Shown here piece by piece: positions 15,610 to 24,411 of a stretch of DNA of 46,603 nucleotides. The stretch's first letter is position 1, and each line of letters starts with the position of its first letter. Origin of the DNA: Massilia sp. YIM B02769 (GTDB taxonomy: Bacteria > Pseudomonadota > Gammaproteobacteria > Burkholderiales > Burkholderiaceae_D); contig NZ_JASNRC010000023.1 in NCBI RefSeq assembly GCF_030411995.1, forward strand, positions 1-46,603, in the 5' to 3' direction. The notes beneath the pieces are model-generated. The model was not told the origin of the DNA, ran no database searches, and saw nothing but the letters and a program-made list of their open reading frames with translations. The position numbers and the translations under genes are program-made.

Positions 15610-18600
15610 GTGATCGACTTCGACTGAGTGGGTTCGTGCGCCGCCGCCATGGCGGGTCCGTGCCGGCGCGGCACCAGCAGCTCGACGCGGTGGCGCTGGC
15701 CGTCGTCGGCCAGGTCCAGCGTGTTGCCTTCGCGCGCACGGCCATCGACCAGCAGCGCGCCCGCCTCGGCGAAGCGCACCTCGATCTCGTACACGGCGCT
15801 GCGGTAGCGGTATTCCATGCGGAAGCCCGGCCACCCGCAAGGCAGCTGCGGCGCCAGCACCAGCCGTTCGCCGCGGCGCTCCACGCCAAGCAGCGATTCG
15901 ACGATCAGCCGGTACATCCAGCCAGCCGAGCCAGTGTACCAGCTCCAGCCGCCGCGTCCGATATGCGGCGCGGCGGCGCACACATCGTCGGCCAGCACAT
16001 AGGGTTCGAGACCGTAGCGCCCTGCGTCCTCGCGGCTGGCCGCGTGCTTGATCGGGTTGAGCAGCTCCAGCAGTTCCCAGGCGCGCTCGCTCTGCCCCAG
16101 GCGGGCGTAGGCCATCGCCGCCCAGACCGCGGCCTGGGTGCACTGGCCGCCGTTTTCGCGCACGCCGGGCGGGTAGGCGGCGATCGTTCCCGGATCCTGG
16201 CTGGCGCCGTCGAAAGGCGGATCGAGCAGCTGCACCAGCCGGTGCCCGCGCCGCATCAGTTGTGCCTCGAACGCCGCCATGGCGCCCGCCGCGCGCTCGG
16301 GACCGGCCACGCCCGAGAGCACGCTCCAGGCCTGCACCATCGCATCGATGCGGCAGGCCGCGCCATCCTGCGTGCCGAGCGCCGTGCCGTCGTCGAAGAA
16401 GGCGCGGCGGTACCATGCGCCGTCCCAGCCGTGTTCCTCGAGGCGCGCGCCCAGCACCTGGCAGGCGGCGCGGCAGGTGGTGGCGAAGCCGAAGTCGGCG
16501 CGGCGTTCGGCCAGCTCGGCGAAGCGCGCCAGCACCTCGGCCATGAAGAAGCCGAGCCAGACACTCTCGCCCTCGCCTTCGATGCCGATGCGGTCCATGG
16601 CCTCGTTGCAGTCGCCGCTGCCCATCAGCGGCAGGCCGTGCGCGCCGAAGCGCAGGCCGTGGCGAATCGCGCGCACGCAGTGCTCGTACAGGTCGCCGCG
16701 CTGCCCGGATGGCGCCGGCTCGCCCACATACGCTTCTTCGCCCTCGCGCAAGGCGCGGCCTTCGAGCCAGGGCAGCGCTTCGTCCAGCACCGCCATGTCG
16801 CCGCTGGCGGCGATGTAGCGGCAGGTTGCGAGCGGCAGCCACAGGTGGTCGTCCGCACAGCGCGTACGCGCGCCGCGCCTGCCGGGCGGATGCCACCAGT
16901 GCTGCACGTCGCCTTCGATGAACTGGTGCGCCGCGCACTGCAGCAGCTGCGCGCGCAGCAGTTGCGGACGGGTGTGGATCAGGGCCATCGCATCCTGCAA
17001 GCCTTCGCGGAAGCCCTGGGCGCCGCCGGACTGGTACTGGCTGGCGCGCGCCCACAGGCGGCAGCCGATCGTCTGGTACAGCAGCCAGCCGTTGGCCAGC
17101 ATGTCGAGCGCGGGGTCGGGCGTGGCGATGCGCACGGCGCCCAGGGTCTCGTCCCACCAGGCGCGCAGCTTCTCGAAAGCGGCGGCAGCGGCCGGCGCGC
17201 CGCGGTGCCGGCGTACCAGGCCGGGCGCGTCGGCGCCGGCGCCGAGCATGAAGACCAGTTCCTTCTGCTCGCCCGGCTGCAGCTCGAATGCCACCTGCAG
17301 CGCGGCGCAGGGGTCGAGCGCGGCGCCGGCGGCGCCCGACAGGCCGGCACGCGCCAGGGCGGCCGGCTGCGCCAGGCTGCGCCCGCGGCCGATGAATTCC
17401 ATGCGGTCGCAGGTGAAGGCGGCCTGCGCGGCATCGACGTGGAAGAAGGCGACGCTGTCCGCCATGTCGCCGCTGCCCGCCATGTCGCCGCCGTACGCGC
17501 TGCGCGCCAACAGCGCGCCGCTGGCGTCGTCGCGCCCGGTCACCACGTGCATGCCGGAGGCGGCACGCTGCTCGCCCAGCACCCATTCCACATAGCCGGT
17601 GGCCGACAGGCGGCGCGGCAGGCTGCTGTCGTTGCGCACCTTGAGCACCGCGTACTTGAGCGGCGCATCGAGCGGCACGAAGCTGGCCAGTTCGGAATGG
17701 ATGCCATGCGCCGTGTGCTCGAACACGCTGTAGCCGAAACCATGGCGCGTCAGGTAGTCGCCCCCCGAGGGACGCGGCGCGCCGGTCGCCGACCAGTACA
17801 CGCCGCTGTGTTCGTCGCGCAGGTAAAAGGCTTCGCCGCCGGTATCGCGGACCGGGTCGTTGTGCCAGGGCGTGAGGCGGCAGGCCTGGGCGTTGCCGCG
17901 CCAGGTGTGCGCCGTGCCGCTTTCCGACACCACTGTGCCGAACTCCGGATTGGCCAGCACGTTCGACCACGGCGCCGGCGTGGGCCGCCCCGGGCCGGTG
18001 CGGATGACATATTCGCGGCCGTCGGCGCTGAAGCCGCCGATGCCGTTCTCCAGCACCAGCTGGGGCGGCGCCGGCTGCGGCGTGCGCACGGTCCAGGCAT
18101 CCTGCGCCGTGTCGCTGTGCAGCAGGGGCGGCAGCGCGGTCTTGCCGGCCGCTGCCCGCCGCAGCTGGTCGCGCAGGCTGCCGCGTTCGTCCAGCAGCAC
18201 CACGCTGGCAGCTGCCTGCATCAGCAGCTGGTCCTCCTGCGGTACCCCGTCGCTGGAGAACACGTAGACGCCACCCGGGCAGGCGACCGCCTGCGCATCG
18301 ACACGCGAGGCCACCAGGTTCCGGACCCCGTCGTGCAGGGTGTCGTCGCTGCTGCCGATCCAGATCGCCAGGTCGGTGCGCAGCCCTTTCATGCGCCACC
18401 AGGCGTGGGCTTGCAGCAGCTGGCGCACGAAGGCGAGGTTGGCCGGGTCGACAATCCGAGCCAGGAGCAGCGGATGCTCGCCCGTGAGGCCATACGCCTG
18501 CAGGCAGGCCTGGCCACGCCCGTTGGCGGCGATGCGGTCCGGGTCGGCGCGCAGGGCGCGCTGCGGATACAGCAGGCTGCCGGCCAGGCGGGCGAACAGC

Positions 18601-21600
18601 TGGGCCTCGTCTTCGCCGGCATCCAGACTGCGCAGGACGGCCTGGTTGTGAGCCCAGGCCAGGTCAAGGGGGCGGTCGGCGTGCGCATGGTTGCGGTAGC
18701 GGTCGATCAGCCGCAGGGCGGACGCGCGCGTGCCGGCCGCGCCCAGCACGAGGTCGACCGCGGCTTCCTCGCCGGGCGCCAGCGCGAGGACGCGGCGGAT
18801 CGCGACCGCCGGGTCGAGCACAACGCCATCGTGGCCGCCCAGCGGTCCTGGCTGGCGCAGCGCCGCCGGCAGCAGATGCCCATGTTCGCGCCCGACGAAG
18901 TGCACTCGGCTGGTCTCGAAGGACGCCGCGCCGGCGCCGGCGCCATGCACGGTCATCAGGTGCAGCAGCCAGGGCGCCGCCTCGCCCTGCCCTTGCGGAC
19001 GGCGCGTGCACAGGATGGCGTCGCGGGCGGGCAGGATCTCGCCCTGCACGAACAGCTTGCTGAAGGCCGGGTGGGCGTTGTCCAGCGCCGGCGGCGCCAG
19101 CGCCACGTCCGCATGGCTCGTCAGCTCGATGCTGCGCGCGCGGCCGGTGACGTTGCGGATGCGCATGCGGCGCAGTTCGACGTCGTCCTCGGGCGACACC
19201 ACGATCTCGGTCAGCAGTTCGATGCCATGGTCGCGCCGGCGCAGTTCCACGCGCTCTTCCAGAAAACGCACCGCGTAAGCCTCGGGTTCGGCCAGCGCCG
19301 GCTGCCAGGCAGCCGGCCAGGCGACGCCGCTGTCCAGGTCGCGCAGGTAGCAGGTCAGGCCGCCATCGAAGCCGGCCGCATCCGCGCGCCAGCGCGTCAG
19401 GGCCAGGTCTCCCCAGCGGCTGTAGCCGCCGCCATCGCCCGTCACCATCACGTGGTAGCGCCCGTTCGACAACAGCTGGACGTCGGGCTGCGCCGCGCCG
19501 GGGCGCGTGACGGTACGCGCCGGCAGCGGCCGGGAACGCGGCGCCTCGGCCTCGCCGGCGTCCGCCTCGAAGGCGCCGGACTTCGGCACCCGCTCCTGCA
19601 GCAGCAGGGAGGCGGCCCGGCACTGCGGGTCGGCGGCGAAGCGCGCCTGCATCGGCTTGTCGTGCAACAGGTTCGATAGCGCCAGCAAGCCCATGCCCTG
19701 ATGCCGCGCCATGAAGGCGCGCACCACGGCATGCCGGCGGCCGTGCGGCAGGTGCGCGGCGGTATGGTCGATCGCGTCATGGAAACCGTATTCGCCCAGG
19801 CAGCCCAGCTGCGCCAGGCGCTCCAGGTTGGCGCAGGCCGCTTCCGGTTCCACCATCAGGGCCAGCATGCTGGCGTAGGGCGCCACCACGAGGTCGTCGC
19901 CGCGGCCGCGCCGCAGGCCCATGGCCGGCACGCCAAAGGCGCCGTAGGCATACTGCATCGCCGCGTCCACCGCGTGGTAGCTGGAGTCGGACATGCCCCA
20001 GGGGATGCCGTGGCGGCGCGCATGGTCGATCTGCACGCGAACCGCCGCGTGGCAGCTGCGGTCGAGCAGCGTGTTGCGCCAGGTCGGCATCACCAGTAGC
20101 GGCGCCAGGTAGGCGGCCAGCGCGCCGCTGCGCGACAGCAGCACCTGCTCGCCGTGCACGATGCCGAGCTGGCGTCCGAGCGCGAACCAGTGTTCCTGCG
20201 GCAGCTGGCCCTGGGCGATGCCGATGAAGCTGGCCAGGCGCGCCTTCGATGCCAGCAAGTCGTGGACGTCGCTGTCGGGGCGTTCCTCGTCCACCTGGTA
20301 GCCGGTGGCCAGCAGGCCGAGTTCGCGCCGGTAGAGGCAGCCGAAGTCCATCGCGCCGAACCCGCGCGCCTGGCTGGCCAGGGTGGCGATCGCGGTCATG
20401 CGCGCATTCGCCGTGGCCACGCCCTCTTCCACCAGCGCCGCCAGCGAGCGCGAGGAAGCGTCGGTGGCGCGGGGCGGAACGACAGCGGCCAGCTCGCGCA
20501 GCGTCGGGATGCGGGTCAGGCTGGCGTCGAGCACGTATTCGTGCACCGCGCGCATCCAGGGCGCCAGGTCGAGCAGGTCGGCGTGGGCGGCGCGGCACTG
20601 GCTGTCCAGGCGTTCGCACCAGGCGCGCAGCTGCGGGTCGGCGTCATCGGGCAAGGCGGCGAGCAATGCCGCGGCCGCGCCGGCGGCGGCCTGCAGGCAG
20701 TCGGCCAGGCCCGGCAGGGTGTCGGCGCTGCGGCAGCTGTCCGGGCCGAGCGCCGCGCGGCAGCGCGCCAGCGCATCCGCCGGCGGCGCGTGTTCCCCGA
20801 TCACATCGAGCGTGGCGCGCGCACCGGCCAGCGATGTGACGCCGGCAACCGGTTCGTCGGCCATCTGCTCCAGCCCGGCGGCCAGGGTCAGCAGGTAGCC
20901 GGCCAGGTTGCCGCTTTCGACAGTCGACACATACTTGGGTAAAAGCGGCGCCAGGGTCTGCGTGTCGTAGCCGCTGTAGAAGTGGCCGCGATAGCGTTCG
21001 AGCAGCGCCATGCTGTCGAAGGCCGCGCGCACCCGCGCCAGCAGCTCGGCCTGCGCGATGAAGCCGAAGTCGCGCGCCGCCAGGCTGGCCAGCAGCCCGA
21101 CGCCGATACTGGTCGGCGAGGTGCGCGGCAAGGTGCTGGCCTGCGGGTGTTCCTGCAGCGTGTCGGGCGCGAGCCAGTTGTGCCCGGGCCCGGCCTGGGT
21201 TTCGAAGAAGCCCCAGGTGCGGCGCGCCAGCCGGGTCAGGAACAGGGTCTGCTCGCCCGACAGCTGCGGCACGCGCGGCACGAAGGGCAGGCTGAGCCAC
21301 CAGGCGAGGATGGGCGACAGGAACCACAGCAACAGCAGCGGCGCGGCGGCGAACAGCGCAAACGGATGGGCAAAGCTCAGCAGCAGCGCCGTGCCCACGG
21401 CCAGCGCCGGCGCGAACCACATGTTGCGCCAGTTGGCTTCCAGGTCCAGGCTGGAGCGCGCCAGGCTGGCCGCCTTCCATTCGAGCAGCCTGCGCTTCGA
21501 AACGACCAGGCGCCAGCTGCCGCGTGCGATCGCATCCACGCTGTACCAGGCTTCGTGCGGCAGGAAGGACATGCTCATCACCGCATGCCCGAGTGCGCCG

Positions 21601-24395
21601 CGCGCGCCGCGCCACCAGTTGGCCAGGTGCTGGCGCCACAGCATGTCGTGCGGCTTGTCGCCGAGCGCGGCGAACATGCCGAGGAAGGCCGGCAGGAAGA
21701 ACACGGCCAGCGCCGCCGCGCTCCAGAACGCCGGCTCGGGCAGCAGCGACCAGCACAGCAGCAGGGTCGCCACCAGGGTCGGCGCCACCAGGCTGCGGCG
21801 CAAGGCGTCGAACAGCTTCCAGCGCGCCAGCGGCGGCAGCGGATTCGCCTCGCGCCCGCCGCCCGGCGCGGGCACGCGGGCGCGCAGCCAGCCCGCCAGT
21901 TGCCAGGCGCCGCGGATGCGGCGGTGGCGGCGGCCGACGTCGTCGCTGTAGCGCGCAGGATAGGCCTGGTACACCTGCACGTCGCTGGCCAGGCCGGAGC
22001 GCAGATAGACGTCTTCCAGCGGCTCGTGCGCCAGCACTTGCCCGTCCGGCAGGCGCGCGCCCAGCACGCGCTCGAAGGTATCGACCTCGTAGATGCCCTT
22101 GCCCAGCCAGGCGCCCTGGCCGAACAGGTCCTGGTAGACGTCGGGCGCGGTATGCGCATACAAATCGATGCCCGGCTCGCCGCCGCACAGGCGCTCGTAG
22201 CGCGAGGCGTCGTCGACCGGCAGCGAAGTGGTCACGCGCGGCTGCAGCAGGCCGTGGCCGGCGATCACGCGGCTGCCGGATGGGTCGAGCAGCGGACGGT
22301 TCAGCGGATGCGCCATGGCCGCCACCAGCTGGCGTGCGGCGTCGCGCGGCAGCTGGGTGTCGGGGTCCAGCGCGATCACGTAGCGCACCTGGTCCAGGCC
22401 TTCGAGACCGCCCTCGGCCAGGACGAAGCGCTCGCGCGCGCCGCCGCGCAGGAAGGCGTTCAGGTCGGCCAGCTTGCCGCGCTTGCGTTCGCGGCCGATC
22501 CAGGCGCCTTCGGTGCCGCTCCAGGTGCGCGGGCGCTGCAGCAGCAGGAAGGGCGCGCCCTGCCCGTCGCCGTGGCGCGCATTCAGGGCGGCGATGGCGC
22601 TGCGCGCTCCTTCCAGCAGTTCGGCATCCTCGAACATGGTTTCTTGCGGCGCATCGGCGAAATCGCCCAGCAGGCAAAAGCGCAGTTGCGGGTCGCGGTT
22701 GGCCAGGTAGCACACTTCCAGGCTGGCACCCAGGGCGGCGACGGTCTCCGCGCTGTCGAGCAGGGCCGGGACCACGACCAGGGTCTGCGCATCGTGCGGG
22801 ATGCCGGCGCCGAAATCCATGCGCGCCAGCGGCTGCGGCCGCACCAGGCGCGCCGTCATCGCGTTGACGAGCGCCAGCGCCAGCTGGCTGGCGCCGAACG
22901 CCGACAGCAGGGCCAGCGCCAGCAGCAGCGGCATGCCGGCGCCATCGATCCAGGCGTGCACCAGCAGCGCCGTGACGAACAGCAGCGTGAAGCCGCCGAC
23001 GGCGCCGAGCCAAGACAGCAAGGGCCGGCGCCGCGCCGCACCGCGCAGGCCGGCCAGCACGCCGGCGCGCATGCGCAGCCTGGCGCGCAGCGCCGGCAAG
23101 CCCGCGCCGGCCAGGTAATAGCCGACATGGCGCATGCGGCCATCCGCGCCTTCGGCTACTGGCTGGGCGTTGGCCAGCGCCAGCGCCTCGGCCGCCACTT
23201 CCGATTCGCCGTGCCGCGACTGCTGCGCCAGGCGCTCGACGGCGTGGCGGTAATGCGCGCGCGTGGCGGCATCCATGCGCGCATGCACGCCGGCGGGGTC
23301 CTGGCGCAGCGTGGCCTCGACCGCGCTCATGGTCTCGACGAAGTCGTGCCAGTCGATGGCCGCGACCAGGCGCAGGCTGGCGAGGCTGTTGGCGATCGAC
23401 TCCGCGTCGGCGGCCTGGCTGGCGCTGTCGAGCTGGACGTGGGCGGCGATGCTCGAGCCTTCGTCGGCCAGGCGTGCGCCGATCCACTCCAGCACCTGCG
23501 CCAGCGCGGCGCCCCCGCCCTGCAGGCGCTGCGCCAGGTCGGCGACAAAGCCGGCGCCCAGCGGCTGCACGGCGCGCGCCATGTCGGCCACCAGCAGCAC
23601 CAGGTCGCCGGGGCGGTTCGCGGAGGTGGCGATCAGGCGCTCGGCCCAGCCTTCGGCCAGTTCGTGCTCGACGCGGCGCGCATCCAGGCGCGCGGCGATG
23701 CGGCGCAGGTTGTCGACCAGGGCCAGGCGCAGCATGACCGGGATGGTCCGCAACTCGACCAGCTTCAGGGGCGCGCCTTCCTGGTAGGCGGCCACGAAGC
23801 GCGCCAGGCTTTCCTGCTCCAGGCGGCCGTCGCCGTGCGTGACGACTTCGAGCGCCAGCTGGTAGATGCGCGGCGCGCCGCCGGCCAGGCGCGGCAGGGC
23901 GCGGCTGCAGGCTGGCGGCAGCTGGTGGCGCGCGCTGCGCACGTGTTCGGCGACCAGGTGGTAATCGTCGAGCAGGGTCTCGGCCGCCGGCGCCAGGGTT
24001 TGTTTGTTCCTTGCCGCGCGCGCCAGGGCGGCGCAGGCCTGCTGGATGACCGCGCCATTCGCGGCCAGGCGCACCAGCAGGCGGTCGGGCGTGTCTTCGT
24101 GCGCGAGTTCGTGGCGCGCCGCCAGCTGGCGTCCGTGCACCGCCATCTGCGCCGCGCTGAACACCTCGGCGCGCAGGGGCGCCTCGTCCGCGCCGGGCTG
24201 GGCTTGCGTGCGGACAGGCTGGCGCCCCGTACGCCGGGCGTCGGGCAGGAGATGCAGTTCTTCGTTCAACAGGGCCTCGATGATGGACGTGCAATCCGCC
24301 TGTGCGGCGCACGCGTCAAGGCATGCTAGAAGATCATCGGATGAGAAACCGTGCGCTAACGTACGCAGGTGTCCCCGCCGCCTGACGGGGATCAA
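15606..24395 (-). CDS. ndvB: Cyclic beta-1,2-glucan synthase (GT84-GH94)
   Basis: This very large 2929-residue inner membrane enzyme initiates on itself, elongates and cyclises osmoregulated periplasmic beta-1,2-glucan from UDP-glucose. The N-terminal helical region (1-430) is followed by membrane helices (about 450-510), a GT84 domain with DPDTQLP near residue 674, more helices (about 865-910 and 1000-1042), a glycoamylase-like region starting with PTSIGVGLLASLAARDFG (about 1090), and C-terminal GH94 beta-sandwich and catalytic modules (about 1550-2900). Length matches Brucella Cgs and Agrobacterium ChvB (about 2800-2870). The GH94 motif usually written GDWNDGM reads GDCNEAMD near residue 2594. 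The start is uncertain: TTG at 24395, 16 bases after the upstream stop, or TTG at 24269. It lies between the desulfurase fusion and tsx-like genes. Confidence 0.94.
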   Translation of the reverse strand: MIPVRRRGHLRTLAHGFSSDDLLACLDACAAQADCTSIIEALLNEELHLLPDARRTGRQPVRTQAQPGADEAPLRAEVFSAAQMAVHGRQLAARHELAHEDTPDRLLVRLAANGAVIQQACAALARAARNKQTLAPAAETLLDDYHLVAEHVRSARHQLPPACSRALPRLAGGAPRIYQLALEVVTHGDGRLEQESLARFVAAYQEGAPLKLVELRTIPVMLRLALVDNLRRIAARLDARRVEHELAEGWAERLIATSANRPGDLVLLVADMARAVQPLGAGFVADLAQRLQGGGAALAQVLEWIGARLADEGSSIAAHVQLDSASQAADAESIANSLASLRLVAAIDWHDFVETMSAVEATLRQDPAGVHARMDAATRAHYRHAVERLAQQSRHGESEVAAEALALANAQPVAEGADGRMRHVGYYLAGAGLPALRARLRMRAGVLAGLRGAARRRPLLSWLGAVGGFTLLFVTALLVHAWIDGAGMPLLLALALLSAFGASQLALALVNAMTARLVRPQPLARMDFGAGIPHDAQTLVVVPALLDSAETVAALGASLEVCYLANRDPQLRFCLLGDFADAPQETMFEDAELLEGARSAIAALNARHGDGQGAPFLLLQRPRTWSGTEGAWIGRERKRGKLADLNAFLRGGARERFVLAEGGLEGLDQVRYVIALDPDTQLPRDAARQLVAAMAHPLNRPLLDPSGSRVIAGHGLLQPRVTTSLPVDDASRYERLCGGEPGIDLYAHTAPDVYQDLFGQGAWLGKGIYEVDTFERVLGARLPDGQVLAHEPLEDVYLRSGLASDVQVYQAYPARYSDDVGRRHRRIRGAWQLAGWLRARVPAPGGGREANPLPPLARWKLFDALRRSLVAPTLVATLLLCWSLLPEPAFWSAAALAVFFLPAFLGMFAALGDKPHDMLWRQHLANWWRGARGALGHAVMSMSFLPHEAWYSVDAIARGSWRLVVSKRRLLEWKAASLARSSLDLEANWRNMWFAPALAVGTALLLSFAHPFALFAAAPLLLLWFLSPILAWWLSLPFVPRVPQLSGEQTLFLTRLARRTWGFFETQAGPGHNWLAPDTLQEHPQASTLPRTSPTSIGVGLLASLAARDFGFIAQAELLARVRAAFDSMALLERYRGHFYSGYDTQTLAPLLPKYVSTVESGNLAGYLLTLAAGLEQMADEPVAGVTSLAGARATLDVIGEHAPPADALARCRAALGPDSCRSADTLPGLADCLQAAAGAAAALLAALPDDADPQLRAWCERLDSQCRAAHADLLDLAPWMRAVHEYVLDASLTRIPTLRELAAVVPPRATDASSRSLAALVEEGVATANARMTAIATLASQARGFGAMDFGCLYRRELGLLATGYQVDEERPDSDVHDLLASKARLASFIGIAQGQLPQEHWFALGRQLGIVHGEQVLLSRSGALAAYLAPLLVMPTWRNTLLDRSCHAAVRVQIDHARRHGIPWGMSDSSYHAVDAAMQYAYGAFGVPAMGLRRGRGDDLVVAPYASMLALMVEPEAACANLERLAQLGCLGEYGFHDAIDHTAAHLPHGRRHAVVRAFMARHQGMGLLALSNLLHDKPMQARFAADPQCRAASLLLQERVPKSGAFEADAGEAEAPRSRPLPARTVTRPGAAQPDVQLLSNGRYHVMVTGDGGGYSRWGDLALTRWRADAAGFDGGLTCYLRDLDSGVAWPAAWQPALAEPEAYAVRFLEERVELRRRDHGIELLTEIVVSPEDDVELRRMRIRNVTGRARSIELTSHADVALAPPALDNAHPAFSKLFVQGEILPARDAILCTRRPQGQGEAAPWLLHLMTVHGAGAGAASFETSRVHFVGREHGHLLPAALRQPGPLGGHDGVVLDPAVAIRRVLALAPGEEAAVDLVLGAAGTRASALRLIDRYRNHAHADRPLDLAWAHNQAVLRSLDAGEDEAQLFARLAGSLLYPQRALRADPDRIAANGRGQACLQAYGLTGEHPLLLARIVDPANLAFVRQLLQAHAWWRMKGLRTDLAIWIGSSDDTLHDGVRNLVASRVDAQAVACPGGVYVFSSDGVPQEDQLLMQAAASVVLLDERGSLRDQLRRAAAGKTALPPLLHSDTAQDAWTVRTPQPAPPQLVLENGIGGFSADGREYVIRTGPGRPTPAPWSNVLANPEFGTVVSESGTAHTWRGNAQACRLTPWHNDPVRDTGGEAFYLRDEHSGVYWSATGAPRPSGGDYLTRHGFGYSVFEHTAHGIHSELASFVPLDAPLKYAVLKVRNDSSLPRRLSATGYVEWVLGEQRAASGMHVVTGRDDASGALLARSAYGGDMAGSGDMADSVAFFHVDAAQAAFTCDRMEFIGRGRSLAQPAALARAGLSGAAGAALDPCAALQVAFELQPGEQKELVFMLGAGADAPGLVRRHRGAPAAAAAFEKLRAWWDETLGAVRIATPDPALDMLANGWLLYQTIGCRLWARASQYQSGGAQGFREGLQDAMALIHTRPQLLRAQLLQCAAHQFIEGDVQHWWHPPGRRGARTRCADDHLWLPLATCRYIAASGDMAVLDEALPWLEGRALREGEEAYVGEPAPSGQRGDLYEHCVRAIRHGLRFGAHGLPLMGSGDCNEAMDRIGIEGEGESVWLGFFMAEVLARFAELAERRADFGFATTCRAACQVLGARLEEHGWDGAWYRRAFFDDGTALGTQDGAACRIDAMVQAWSVLSGVAGPERAAGAMAAFEAQLMRRGHRLVQLLDPPFDGASQDPGTIAAYPPGVRENGGQCTQAAVWAAMAYARLGQSERAWELLELLNPIKHAASREDAGRYGLEPYVLADDVCAAAPHIGRGGWSWYTGSAGWMYRLIVESLLGVERRGERLVLAPQLPCGWPGFRMEYRYRSAVYEIEVRFAEAGALLVDGRAREGNTLDLADDGQRHRVELLVPRRHGPAMAAAHEPTQSKSIT

Positions 24396-24411
24396 GCATG
24401 CGCCTGCCGGC

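Noticed and set aside
15610..18399. Upstream extension of the tsx-like gene
   Set aside because: Signal peptide starts at MTKKITL; the preceding residues are an out-of-frame shadow of ndvB.
15636..24329. Several 1000-residue plus-strand open frames across the glucan synthase
   Set aside because: Antisense shadows caused by GC-rich codons; products are Gln/Arg/Ala-rich with no motif, while the minus frame has complete GT84 and GH94 domains.
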